A stretch of DNA of 64,000 bases from Pseudomonas botevensis (GTDB taxonomy: Bacteria > Pseudomonadota > Gammaproteobacteria > Pseudomonadales > Pseudomonadaceae): positions 620,001-684,000 of the forward strand of contig NZ_JAHTKI010000001.1 in NCBI RefSeq assembly GCF_019145475.1, in the 5' to 3' direction. Positions 7,146-14,700 of the stretch are shown one piece after another. A program made the translations under genes and the position numbers. The notes under the pieces were generated by a model that saw only the letters and a list, made by a program, of their open reading frames with translations, was not told the DNA's origin and searched no databases. How positions within the stretch are numbered: the first letter of the stretch is position 1; the number at the start of each line of letters is the position of its first letter.

Positions 7146-8111
7146 TCACTCGCTGAAACTCATCCCGTGCTTTTCTTTGGTGGTCTTCACCGCTTCCAGC
7201 ACCGCCAGCAGGCAGTCGTCACGATAGCGCTCCAGCGCCGAAATGCTGTGGCGACCCAACTGTTCGCCGGTGCCGTCCACCACGTCGTCGATCAGCTTGT
7301 CGGTCAGTTCCGGCGCCGGCAGATACGTCCACGGCAACTGCAACGCCGGGCCGAACTGCGACATGAAGTGGCGCATGCCGGCATCGCCACCGGCCAGGGT
7401 GTAGGTCAGGAACGTGCCCATGAACGACCAGCGCAGGCCTGCGCCAAAGCGGATCGCATCGTCGATTTCACCGGTGGTTGCCACGCCGTCGTTGACCAGG
7501 TGCAGCGCCTCGCGCCACAGCGCTTCGAGCAGGCGGTCGGCGATGAACCCCGGGACTTCCTTGCGCACATGCAGCGGGCGCATGCCGAGGGATTCGTAGA
7601 CGTTCATCGCGGCTTGCACCGCCTCCGGCGCGGTGTTCTTGCCGCCGACCACTTCCACCAGCGGCAACAGGTAAACCGGGTTGAACGGATGGCCGACCAC
7701 GCAGCGTTCCGGGTGGGTCGAACTCTCGTAGAACTCGCTGGGCAACAGGCCCGAGGTGCTGGAGCCGATCAGTGCGTCGGGCTTGGCGGCGGCGCTGATT
7801 TTGCTGTGCAGATCGAGTTTCAGTTCCAGGCGTTCCGGTGCGCTTTCCTGGATGAAATCCGCGTCGCGTACGCATTCTTCGATCGTTGCGACAAAGCGCA
7901 GGCGATCCTGCGAGGCACCCGGCGCCAGGCCGTTTTTCTCTAATGCGCCCCAGGCGTTGGCCACGCGTTTGCGCAGCGCCGCCTCGGCACCCGGCGCGGG
8001 GTCCCAGGCCACTACGTCGAGGCCATGGGCGAGGGCGCGCGCGACCCAGCCGCTGCCGATGACACCGCTGCCCAGCGCGGCGAAGGTTTTGATTTCGGTG
8101 ATAAAGCTCAT
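7146..8111 (-). CDS. cdhA: L-carnitine dehydrogenase
   Basis: Oxidises L-carnitine to 3-dehydrocarnitine with NAD+, the first step of aerobic carnitine breakdown. The 321-residue protein belongs to the 3-hydroxyacyl-CoA dehydrogenase superfamily. The NAD-binding loop GSGVIGSG is at residues 14-21, [15 protein letters not shown] carries the catalytic His and Glu, and a C-terminal helical domain follows. A GTG at 8117 is an alternative start, but the AGGAAG Shine-Dalgarno sequence is spaced correctly (about 7 bases) only for the ATG at 8111. The gene is 70 bp from cdhC and follows the order caiX-cdhC-cdhA-cdhB of P. aeruginosa. Single-domain and complete. Confidence 0.93.
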   Translation of the reverse strand: MSFITEIKTFAALGSGVIGSGWVARALAHGLDVVAWDPAPGAEAALRKRVANAWGALEKNGLAPGASQDRLRFVATIEECVRDADFIQESAPERLELKLDLHSKISAAAKPDALIGSSTSGLLPSEFYESSTHPERCVVGHPFNPVYLLPLVEVVGGKNTAPEAVQAAMNVYESLGMRPLHVRKEVPGFIADRLLEALWREALHLVNDGVATTGEIDDAIRFGAGLRWSFMGTFLTYTLAGGDAGMRHFMSQFGPALQLPWTYLPAPELTDKLIDDVVDGTGEQLGRHSISALERYRDDCLLAVLEAVKTTKEKHGMSFSE

Positions 8112-8181
8112 GGTCACTTCCTGGAATAAGGCAAAAAAACGGTGGGAGCCAATTGCCCTCCCACCGGGGGAAAGGAGGATT

Positions 8182-9069
8182 TCAGCCGCGCTGGGTCAGG
8201 CCCATTTTCTTGCGGCCCTCGGCCGGGGTCAGCACGCGGGCGCCGAGGCGGCTGAGGATCTCGCTGGCGCGTTCGACCAGTTGACCGTTGGTCGCCAGCA
8301 CGCCCTTGTCGAGCCACAGGTTGTCTTCCAGCCCGACCCGCACGTTGCCGCCCAGCAGCACCGCTTGCGCGGCCATCGGCATTTGCATGCGGCCGATGCC
8401 GAAACCGGCCCACACCGCCTCGGCCGGCAGGTTGTCGACCATGGCTTTCATGGTGGTGGTGTCCGCCGGAGCGCCCCACGGGATGCCCAGGCACAACTGG
8501 AACAGCGGGTTGTCGAGCAGGCCTTCCTTGATCATCTGCTTGGCGAACCACAGGTGACCGGTGTCGAAAATCTCCAGCTCGGCTTTCACGCCCAGCTCGG
8601 TGATGCGCTTGGCGCCGGCCCGCAGCTGCGCCGGGGTGGAGACGTAAATGGTGTCGCCGTCGCCGAAGTTCAGGGTGCCGCAATCGAGGGTGCAGATTTC
8701 CGGCAGCAGCTCCTCGACATGGGCCAGCCGGGTCAGCGGGCCGACCAGGTCGGTGTTCGGGCCGAACTCCATCGGCCGCTCGCCCGGGCCGATTTCCAGG
8801 TCGCCACCCATGCCGGCGGTGAGGTTGACGATGATGTCGACGTCAGCCTCGCGGATGCGCTCCATCACCTCGCGATACAGCGCCACGTCCCGACTGAACT
8901 TGCCGGTCTGCGGGTCGCGGACGTGGCAATGCACGACCGTGGCGCCGGCCTTGGCGGCTTCCACCGCAGCGGCGGCGATCTGCTTTGGCGTGACCGGCAC
9001 GTGGGGGCTCTTGGCGGTCGTGTCGCCAGCACCGGTGAGTGCGCAGGTGATGATGACGTCGTGGTTCAT
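8182..9069 (-). CDS. cdhC: 3-dehydrocarnitine:acetyl-CoA trimethylamine transferase (BKACE family)
   Basis: This 295-residue beta-keto acid cleavage enzyme condenses 3-dehydrocarnitine with acetyl-CoA, giving betainyl-CoA and acetoacetate. Zinc-binding residues of the family are visible: HCHVRD near residue 48 gives the two His ligands, and [10 protein letters not shown] and LEDNLW are conserved blocks. It lies between caiX and cdhA with short gaps (75 and 70 bp) in one operon, matching PA5387. AAGGAAA about 8 bases before the ATG at 9069 supports the start. Confidence 0.92.
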   Translation of the reverse strand: MNHDVIITCALTGAGDTTAKSPHVPVTPKQIAAAAVEAAKAGATVVHCHVRDPQTGKFSRDVALYREVMERIREADVDIIVNLTAGMGGDLEIGPGERPMEFGPNTDLVGPLTRLAHVEELLPEICTLDCGTLNFGDGDTIYVSTPAQLRAGAKRITELGVKAELEIFDTGHLWFAKQMIKEGLLDNPLFQLCLGIPWGAPADTTTMKAMVDNLPAEAVWAGFGIGRMQMPMAAQAVLLGGNVRVGLEDNLWLDKGVLATNGQLVERASEILSRLGARVLTPAEGRKKMGLTQRG

Positions 9070-9144
9070 GAGGCGGTTTCCTTCAGGCGTGATGGGTCTG
9101 TTCGCAGCCCCGTGCGGGCTGCGAAGTGGTTCATTGGTTGCGGT

Positions 9145-10089
9145 TTATTTGCTGGTGAGCTGGAGGTTTTCCGCTGCCGGCTTGCCATCAAAGGTCGTTA
9201 CGCCTTCGAGCCAGCGCTGCTTGTCCTGCGGGTGATCCTTGAGCCACTGTTTGGCCGACTCGAAGGCGTCCTTGTGATCGAGCAGCGGCTGCATCATCCG
9301 GCTCTCGTCTTCGGCGGTGAACGTCAGGTTGCTCAGCAGGCGACTGACGTTCGGGCACTGATCGGCGTATTTCGGCGCGGTGACCGTCCAGACGGTGGCC
9401 ATGCCTTCGTTCGGGCCGAGGGCGTCGTCGCTGCCGGTCAGATAAGTCATCTGCACGTTGACGTTCATCGGGTGCGGTGCCCAGCCGAAGAACACCACGG
9501 CTTCCTTGCGACGCACGGCGCGATCGACGGCGGCGAGCATGCCGGCTTCGCTGGACTCGACCAGCTGGAACTTGCCGAGGCCGAACTGGTTCTTGGCGAT
9601 CATTGCCTTGATCTGGGTGTTGGCGCCGGACCCCGGCTCGATGCCGTAGATCTTGCCGCCCAGTTCCTTCTCGAACTTGGCGATGTCGGCGAAGGTTTTC
9701 AGGCCCTTGTCGGCCAGGTAGGTCGGTACGGCGAGGGTGGCGCGGGCGTCCTTCAGGCTTGGGGCTTCGAGGACCTTGAGCTGGTTGGCGTCGACGAACG
9801 GGGTGATGGTCTGGGTCATCAGCGGGTTCCAGTAGCCGAGGAACAGATCCAGACGCTGGTCGCGGATCCCGGCGAAGACGATTTGCTGGGAGGCGCTGGT
9901 CTGTTTGGTGCTGTAGCCGAGGCCGTCGAGCAGTACCTGGGCCATGGCACTGGTGGCGATCACGTCCGTCCAGTTGACGACGCCCATGCGCACGTTCTGG
10001 CACGACGCGGGCTCGGCCGCCATGACGCTGGTGCTCAACAAGGCGGTACCACTGAGTGCAAGAACACAGCTGCTGATCAGTCGTTTCAT
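9145..10089 (-). CDS. caiX: Carnitine-binding periplasmic protein (orphan ABC component)
   Basis: This 314-residue solute-binding protein is a clear paralogue of ChoX in the same window. It has a signal peptide of about 24 residues (VMA|AEP) and keeps the cage tryptophans Trp40 (VNWTD), Trp87 (GYWNP) and Trp203 (GWAPHP). At the place of Tyr114 in ChoX it has an alanine (ARATLAVP), which would open the pocket for the bulkier carnitine. There is no permease or ATPase beside it. In P. aeruginosa CaiX (PA5388) delivers carnitine to the shared CbcWV core, and that probably holds here. It is the first gene of the caiX-cdhC-cdhA operon and is divergent from cdhR. GAGGAA precedes the start. Confidence 0.9.
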   Translation of the reverse strand: MKRLISSCVLALSGTALLSTSVMAAEPASCQNVRMGVVNWTDVIATSAMAQVLLDGLGYSTKQTSASQQIVFAGIRDQRLDLFLGYWNPLMTQTITPFVDANQLKVLEAPSLKDARATLAVPTYLADKGLKTFADIAKFEKELGGKIYGIEPGSGANTQIKAMIAKNQFGLGKFQLVESSEAGMLAAVDRAVRRKEAVVFFGWAPHPMNVNVQMTYLTGSDDALGPNEGMATVWTVTAPKYADQCPNVSRLLSNLTFTAEDESRMMQPLLDHKDAFESAKQWLKDHPQDKQRWLEGVTTFDGKPAAENLQLTSK

Positions 10090-10282
10090 GTCGGGGTTCC
10101 TCGGCAGGTCGTTATTGTGGTTCCGGTCATCTGATGCGCCGGTGGTGCCAAGTTACGCAGCTGCCAGCCTGTGAAAACGCACTGCGGCGACCAGCTCTTG
10201 CACTGCAGCGACCTGTGCTCTTGAACCGTGACGACAAACGGCGTATCAACGAGCCACGCTACCCGCCAACCGAGTGCGCGCC

Positions 10283-11227
10283 ATGTCCCAGGATTTCTAC
10301 TTTCTGTTGCTGCCGGGTTTCTCGGCGATCGGTTTTATCTCGGCGATCGAGCCGCTGCGGGTGGCCAACCGCTTTCGCGGCGAGCTGTACCGCTGGCATG
10401 TGCTGAGCGCCGATGGCGGCGCGGTGCTGGCGAGCAATGGCATGTCGGTCAACGCCGACGCTGCGCTGGAACCGCTGAAAAAAGGCGCGACGCTGCTGGT
10501 GATCGCCGGTTTCGAACCACTGAAGTTCGCCACCCCGGCGCTGGAACATTGGCTGCGACGACTGGACAAGGAGGGCGTGACCCTCGGCGCCATCGACACC
10601 GGCAGCTTCGTTCTCGCCGAAGCCGGCCTGCTCGACGGCCATCGCCTGACCCTGCACTGGGAGGCGATCGACGCCTTCAAGGAATCTTATCCACAGCTCA
10701 GCGTCACTCAGGAGCTGTTCGAAATCGACCGCCGCCGCATCACCTCGGCCGGCGGCACCGCCTCCATCGATCTGATGCTCGACCTGATCGCCCAGGCCCA
10801 CGGCCCGCAACTGGCGATCCAGGTCAGCGAACAATTCGTGCTCGGCCGCATCCGCCCGCGCAAGGACCACCAGCGCATGGAAGTCGCCACGCGTTACGGC
10901 ATCAGCAACAAGAAACTGGTTCATGTGATTGGTGAAATGGAGCAGCACAGCGAACCGCCGCTGACCACCCTGGAACTGGCGGAGTCGATCAAGGTGACGC
11001 GACGACAACTGGAGCGCTTGTTTCGCCTGCACCTGAATGACACACCGAGCAATTTCTACCTGCGGTTGAGGCTGGAGAAGGCGCGGCAGTTGCTGCGCCA
11101 GACCGATATGAGCGTTCTGGAGGTGAGCATCGCCTGCGGGTTTGAATCGCCGTCGTATTTCACCCGCAGCTACCGGGCACGGTTTGCGAGGTGTCCACGG
11201 GAAGACCGGCGTACCGCTCAGGCTTAA
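10283..11227 (+). CDS. cdhR: CdhR, GlxA/AraC-family activator of carnitine catabolism
   Basis: Activates the caiX-cdhCAB operon in response to carnitine in P. aeruginosa (PA5389). The 314-residue protein has the amidotransferase-like sensor domain (LLLPGFSAIGFISAIEPLRV, DTGSFVLAEAGLLDG) and a C-terminal AraC DNA-binding domain (LAESIKVTRRQLERLFRLH, VLEVSIACGFESPSYFTRSY). It is closely related to GbdR encoded 6 kb to the left, presumably by duplication, but lacks GbdR's N-terminal extension. A GTG at 10274 in the same frame is an alternative start; neither has a strong ribosome site. The 193-bp gap to caiX should hold its target operator, which I could not define. Confidence 0.9.
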   Translation: MSQDFYFLLLPGFSAIGFISAIEPLRVANRFRGELYRWHVLSADGGAVLASNGMSVNADAALEPLKKGATLLVIAGFEPLKFATPALEHWLRRLDKEGVTLGAIDTGSFVLAEAGLLDGHRLTLHWEAIDAFKESYPQLSVTQELFEIDRRRITSAGGTASIDLMLDLIAQAHGPQLAIQVSEQFVLGRIRPRKDHQRMEVATRYGISNKKLVHVIGEMEQHSEPPLTTLELAESIKVTRRQLERLFRLHLNDTPSNFYLRLRLEKARQLLRQTDMSVLEVSIACGFESPSYFTRSYRARFARCPREDRRTAQA

Positions 11228-11230
11228 AGT

Positions 11231-11261
11231 CAATGTGGGAGCAAGCCCCGCTCCCACATTG
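11231..11261. terminator. Hairpin between convergent cdhR and DUF3010 gene
   Basis: A perfect 12-bp stem (CAATGTGGGAGC with GCTCCCACATTG, 7-nt loop) lies 4 bp after the cdhR stop and 8 bp before the end of the next, convergent gene. There is no T-run, so it may be a REP-derived hairpin rather than a strict terminator. Confidence 0.55.
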
Positions 11262-11268
11262 GATGGCG

Positions 11269-11685
11269 TTACTTCTTGAGCAAGGCCGAGCAGGCCGCTT
11301 TGTAAGCCTCATGCTGATACTTGTTCAGCGTCCCCGGCAGCTCGACATTGTGTTTCTTGATCTGGGCGTTGATCGTCTGCGGCGACACCAGCGTCACCTC
11401 GCACCCGTCCAGCAACTGAAACACACCCTCGATCTTGAACGTGGTCGGCCCGCCGGCAAACTCGCCTTTCTTGCTGCGCTTCTTGATCGCAATCCGATCA
11501 ATGGAGTTCTCGCGCACGAATGACGCCACCTGAGCCGCGAACAGTTTGACGTTGGCCGTCTCGTCGTCATCGTCCAGGGCGATCTTCTTGGTGTTGAGCG
11601 CAACGTGGCTCAGGCTCGCACCGTCGAGGGACGCCACGGCGATGATCGCTTCGCTGCCTTTGATTTCAATGCCGCAGATGTTCAT
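11269..11685 (-). CDS. DUF3010 family protein
   Basis: This cytoplasmic protein of 138 residues matches the DUF3010 family, whose biochemical role is unknown. Its opening MNICGIEIKGSEAIIAVAS resembles the first strand of an RNase H/RuvC-like fold, with an acidic residue (Glu7) where such folds carry a metal ligand. A later acidic residue (SIDRIAIKKR) could be a second. It lies 32 bp downstream of the toxin-antitoxin pair on the same strand and may be read with it, although no functional link is known. No membrane or export signal is present. Confidence 0.75.
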   Translation of the reverse strand: MNICGIEIKGSEAIIAVASLDGASLSHVALNTKKIALDDDDETANVKLFAAQVASFVRENSIDRIAIKKRSKKGEFAGGPTTFKIEGVFQLLDGCEVTLVSPQTINAQIKKHNVELPGTLNKYQHEAYKAACSALLKK

Positions 11686-11717
11686 GAGAATCCCTTGATT
11701 GGCTGAATGCGTGCAGC

Positions 11718-12041
11718 TTACAGCTCAAGTTGATTGGCGGTGATGCCAAATGCCGCTGCAATTTTCTCGCGGGTGGCCTTGCGTGGCCTGGCGACGGTTT
11801 CCTGCTGGGCGAACGCCGGTTGGGAAATACCCATGCGACGGGCCACTTCGTCCTGAGTCAGGTTGAGGTGTTCGCGCCAGGCGCGGATCGGTGTCGCGCC
11901 GTCGACCATCCGGCTGACCACCTCATGCGGGATCAGGTCGGGTTGCATTTTCTGCGCAGCGTACTGCGCGTAGGGAATGACAACGAAGGCGGGTTTGCCC
12001 TCGGCATCGTTGATGATTTGGATGTCAGTAGGTGCGTTCAT
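11718..12041 (-). CDS. HigA-like antitoxin with helix-turn-helix domain
   Basis: The 107-residue protein has an N-terminal half resembling short antitoxin segments (FVVIPYAQYAAQK) and a C-terminal XRE-type helix-turn-helix (LTQDEVARRMGISQPAFAQQE, residues about 60-85). Its start overlaps the end of the toxin gene by 17 bp, and GAGGT lies about 12 bases upstream. By family knowledge it should bind and neutralise the RelE/HigB-like toxin and repress its own operon, probably at the palindrome at 12301-12316. The toxin-first order is typical of higBA systems. Confidence 0.8.
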   Translation of the reverse strand: MNAPTDIQIINDAEGKPAFVVIPYAQYAAQKMQPDLIPHEVVSRMVDGATPIRAWREHLNLTQDEVARRMGISQPAFAQQETVARPRKATREKIAAAFGITANQLEL

Positions 12042-12279
12042 CGCGTTTTTTTACCTCTTGAATACTGACCACTTTGATTGCGCCATCCCAGTCGAACATG
12101 ACCCGATAGTTACCAACGCGCAGTCGATAAGCGTAGTCATGGCTCACGAGTGCTTTGACGTTGCCCACGTCGGGCATGTCAGCGAGCGTCGTGATGGCAT
12201 CACGAACCTGGCACTGATGAGTGGAGTGCAATTTCAGGAGTTGCTTAACGGCCTTGCGAGTCCAGTGGATGCTGTTCAT
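12025..12279 (-). CDS. RelE/HigB-like mRNA-cleaving toxin
   Basis: This small basic protein of 84 residues has the ParE/RelE fold signature: an N-terminal helix pair (TRKAVKQLLKL) and the C-terminal strands (YAYRLRVGNYRVMFDWDGAIKVVSIQEVKKRDE). Arg and Lys residues at the usual catalytic region support ribosome-dependent mRNA cleavage as the likely activity, although ParE-type gyrase poisoning cannot be excluded by eye. No Shine-Dalgarno sequence precedes the ATG at 12279, and a TATA-like -10 element lies so close that the message may be leaderless. It is co-transcribed with the antitoxin. Confidence 0.82.
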   Translation of the reverse strand: MNSIHWTRKAVKQLLKLHSTHQCQVRDAITTLADMPDVGNVKALVSHDYAYRLRVGNYRVMFDWDGAIKVVSIQEVKKRDERTY

Positions 12280-12285
12280 GAAAGG

Positions 12286-12325
12286 ATATAAGTCTTTTAT
12301 AAGATTCGCGAATCTTTACTTATAT
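12286..12325 (-). promoter_or_regulatory. Toxin-antitoxin promoter/operator
   Basis: This AT-rich region just upstream of the toxin gene holds a perfect 16-bp palindrome AAGATTCGCGAATCTT (12301-12316) and flanking inverted ATATAAGT/ACTTATAT. It is the obvious site for autorepression by the helix-turn-helix antitoxin. Confidence 0.6.
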
Positions 12326-12420
12326 TTTTCATCTGTCCAATAAACAACATTTGACGGCATGTTGCGTGAAACCGCGAGAGCAGCGGCTTCCGGCAGGATT
12401 TACAGGTCAGGTCAAAACGC

Positions 12421-12450
12421 TTGAAAGCTGGAGATGGCTCCAGCTTTCAA
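12421..12450 (-). terminator. Hairpin after the LprI-like gene
   Basis: A perfect 13-bp stem (TTGAAAGCTGGAG paired with CTCCAGCTTTCAA, 4-nt loop) begins 13 bp after the minus-strand stop. On that strand it is followed by GCGTTTT, a weak T-run. Confidence 0.7.
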
Positions 12451-12462
12451 CGGAAGCCGGGG

Positions 12463-12864
12463 TCATTCCTGCCCAATTGACTCCAGAAACTCCGACCGCT
12501 CGTCACTCATCCGCGCCACGCAGTCGTTCTGCGCGATCTTGAAGGCCTTGCTGCCTTCGGTCGCGGGGAAGGCTTCTACGGCGCAGTCGGCGTCGCGGGT
12601 TTTCAGCCATTGTTGCTGGGCGGTCTTGAGTTTGGTGGTGATGTCGTTCAGTTGCGACGGGTTTTTGCCGTAGGCCGTCTGCATGCGGTCGGCCAGGCTT
12701 TTGTAGTTGTCCTTGAGCAGGTCTTCGGCGGTGGTGCGGCTGTAGGTCGAGCATTCCAGAGTCTGGACGTCGTTTTCGACCGCGTCGCACGGGTTGTTGT
12801 CGGATTCTTCGGCGGCGTGTACGCCGGTCGCAATCAGGGCCAGGGCCAGGAAGATCGATTTCAT
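12463..12864 (-). CDS. Exported LprI-like (DUF1311) small protein
   Basis: The 133-residue precursor has a signal peptide of about 17 residues (MKSIFLALALIATGVHAAEE). The mature part contains four cysteines and the family-typical LKDNYKSLADRM...LKTAQQQWLKTRDADC segment. DUF1311/LprI proteins are periplasmic, and some inhibit host lysozyme; which applies here is unknown. The frame is open further upstream, but the start at 12864 places the signal peptide correctly although its ribosome site is weak. It is divergent from the dipeptidase-led dgc operon, so the 230-bp gap serves both. A strong hairpin follows it. Confidence 0.75.
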   Translation of the reverse strand: MKSIFLALALIATGVHAAEESDNNPCDAVENDVQTLECSTYSRTTAEDLLKDNYKSLADRMQTAYGKNPSQLNDITTKLKTAQQQWLKTRDADCAVEAFPATEGSKAFKIAQNDCVARMSDERSEFLESIGQE

Positions 12865-12945
12865 TGTTGTCGCCGCTCTAATCCAGTGGTGTTTCCAAGA
12901 TGCGGAGGATTCTGGCTCAAGCTTGCGGGCTTGAACAGGTGGCTG

Positions 12946-12978
12946 GTCGGGACGGTTGGCGACCCTTTGTCGCGGATT
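12946..12978 (+). promoter_or_regulatory. Possible GbdR half-sites upstream of the dgc operon
   Basis: TGTCGCGGAT (12968-12977) is identical to a 10-mer between gbcA and gbcB (31721-31730). A second, weaker half-site GTCGGGAC starts at 12946. It lies about 122 bp before the first gene of the operon, a plausible place for an activator. Confidence 0.4.
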
Positions 12979-13098
12979 GACGCTTTCGGCAATTCCCCTG
13001 TCGTTTTTGCACCCGGCTGCCCCTGCACCGAGGCATATGCTGGCCCCAAAGCGCCGGCAGACGATTCGGCGCATGAATCGACAATAAGGGGACGCCTG

Positions 13099-14076
13099 AT
13101 GAGCCCAGCCGAATTACACGCCGACAGCATCGTTATCGACGGTCTGATCATTGCCAAATGGAACCGCGAGCTGTTCGAAGACATGCGCAAGGGCGGTCTG
13201 ACGGCAGCCAACTGCACCGTGTCGGTGTGGGAGGGCTTTCAGGCCACGGTCAACAACATTGCCGCCAGTCAGAAACTGATCCGTGAAAACAGCGATCTGG
13301 TGATGCCGGTGCGCACCACCGCCGACATCCGTCGCGCCAAGGAGCAGGGCAAGACCGGCATCCTCTTCGGCTTCCAGAACGCCCACGCCTTCGAAGACCA
13401 GATCGGCTATGTCGAGGTGTTCAAGCAGCTCGGCGTCGGCATCGTGCAGATGTGCTACAACACCCAGAACCTGGTGGGCACCGGTTGCTACGAGCGTGAC
13501 GGCGGCCTGTCGGGCTTCGGTCGCGAAATCGTTGCCGAAATGAACCGCGTCGGGGTCATGTGCGACCTGTCCCACGTCGGTTCCAAGACCTCCGAGGAAG
13601 TCATCCTCGAATCGAAAAAACCGGTCTGCTATTCCCACTGCCTGCCGTCGGGACTCAAGGAGCACCCGCGCAACAAGTCCGATGAAGAACTGAAGTTCAT
13701 CGCCGACCACGGCGGCTTCGTCGGCGTGACCATGTTTGCGCCGTTCCTCGCCAAGGGCATCGACTCGACCATCGACGATTACGCCGAAGCCATCGAGTAC
13801 ACCATGAACATCGTCGGCGAAGACGCCATCGGCATCGGCACCGACTTCACCCAGGGTCACGGTCAGGACTTCTTCGAATACCTGACCCACGACAAGGGCT
13901 ACGCCCGCCGTCTGACCAGTTTCGGCAAGATCATCAACCCGCTGGGCATCCGCACCGTCGGCGAGTTCCCGAACCTGACCGAAACCCTGCTCAAGCGCGG
14001 CCATTCCGAGCGCGTGGTACGCAAGATCATGGGCGAGAACTGGGTCAACGTCTTGAAAGATGTTTGGGGCGAATAA
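13099..14076 (+). CDS. Membrane-dipeptidase (M19) family protein with altered metal site
   Basis: First gene of the dgc operon, 325 residues, orthologous by position to PA5396. The overall fold is that of renal-type dipeptidase, with conserved CDLSHVG (His159), PVCYSH (His180) and IGTDF (Asp249). However, the N-terminal His-x-Asp metal pair is replaced (IDGLII, Leu16 and Ile18) and the bridging glutamate position is Gln93 (GFQNAH). A normal two-zinc centre is therefore unlikely. The start at 13099 has AAGGGG about 12 bases upstream. The protein has no signal peptide, so it is cytoplasmic. Its role in dimethylglycine use is unknown; it might act as a one-metal hydrolase or as a binding or assembly protein. 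The family assignment is sure, the peptidase activity is not. Confidence 0.85.
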   Translation: MSPAELHADSIVIDGLIIAKWNRELFEDMRKGGLTAANCTVSVWEGFQATVNNIAASQKLIRENSDLVMPVRTTADIRRAKEQGKTGILFGFQNAHAFEDQIGYVEVFKQLGVGIVQMCYNTQNLVGTGCYERDGGLSGFGREIVAEMNRVGVMCDLSHVGSKTSEEVILESKKPVCYSHCLPSGLKEHPRNKSDEELKFIADHGGFVGVTMFAPFLAKGIDSTIDDYAEAIEYTMNIVGEDAIGIGTDFTQGHGQDFFEYLTHDKGYARRLTSFGKIINPLGIRTVGEFPNLTETLLKRGHSERVVRKIMGENWVNVLKDVWGE

Positions 14077-14154
14077 GCCACCGCACTTCTGAATCCTTTC
14101 CCCCGGCCGTCCGCGCCGGGGGCAACACAACAAATTTTCTGGAGTTGAGTTTCC

Positions 14155-14685
14155 ATGGCCAAGATCGCCCCGCAATTGCCAATCGAAGTCGACAGCGAGA
14201 CCGGTATCTGGACGTCCGATGCCCTGCCGATGCTGTACGTGCCACGGCATTTTTTCGTCAACAACCACATCGGCATCGAGGAAGTGCTGGGCGCCGAAGC
14301 CTATGCCGAAATCCTCTACAAGGCCGGCTACAAGTCCGCCTGGCACTGGTGTGAAAAGGAAGCCGAATGCCACGGCCTGGAAGGCGTCGCGGTGTTCGAA
14401 CACTACATGAAGCGCCTGTCGCAACGCGGCTGGGGCCTGTTCAAGATCCAGGACATCGACCTCGACAAAGGCACCGCCAGCGTCAAGCTCGAACACTCCG
14501 CATTCGTCTACGTCTACGGCAAGGTCGGGCGCAAGGTCGACTACATGTTCACCGGCTGGTTTGCCGGTGCCATGGATCAGATCCTCGCCGCACGCGGCAG
14601 CAAGATCCGCACCGTGGCCGAGCAGGTCTACGGTGGCTCCGAAGAAGGCCACGACGACGGCCTGTTCACCGTCAAGCCGTTGTAA
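14155..14685 (+). CDS. DUF5943 protein of the dimethylglycine operon
   Basis: The 176-residue protein corresponds by position to PA5397. It resembles the 4-vinyl-reductase (V4R)-like small-ligand fold, with MLYVPRHFFVNNHIGIEEVLG and WHWCEKEAECHG among its recognisable blocks and Cys, His and Glu residues clustered near 65-75. No export signal. A GGAG-type ribosome site precedes the ATG. It is 78 bp after the dipeptidase-like gene and 15 bp before dgcA, so the three should be co-transcribed. No function has been assigned to it that I know of; co-location suggests a role in DgcAB activity or assembly. Confidence 0.8.
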   Translation: MAKIAPQLPIEVDSETGIWTSDALPMLYVPRHFFVNNHIGIEEVLGAEAYAEILYKAGYKSAWHWCEKEAECHGLEGVAVFEHYMKRLSQRGWGLFKIQDIDLDKGTASVKLEHSAFVYVYGKVGRKVDYMFTGWFAGAMDQILAARGSKIRTVAEQVYGGSEEGHDDGLFTVKPL

Positions 14686-14700
14686 GTCGAGGAACCCGCC

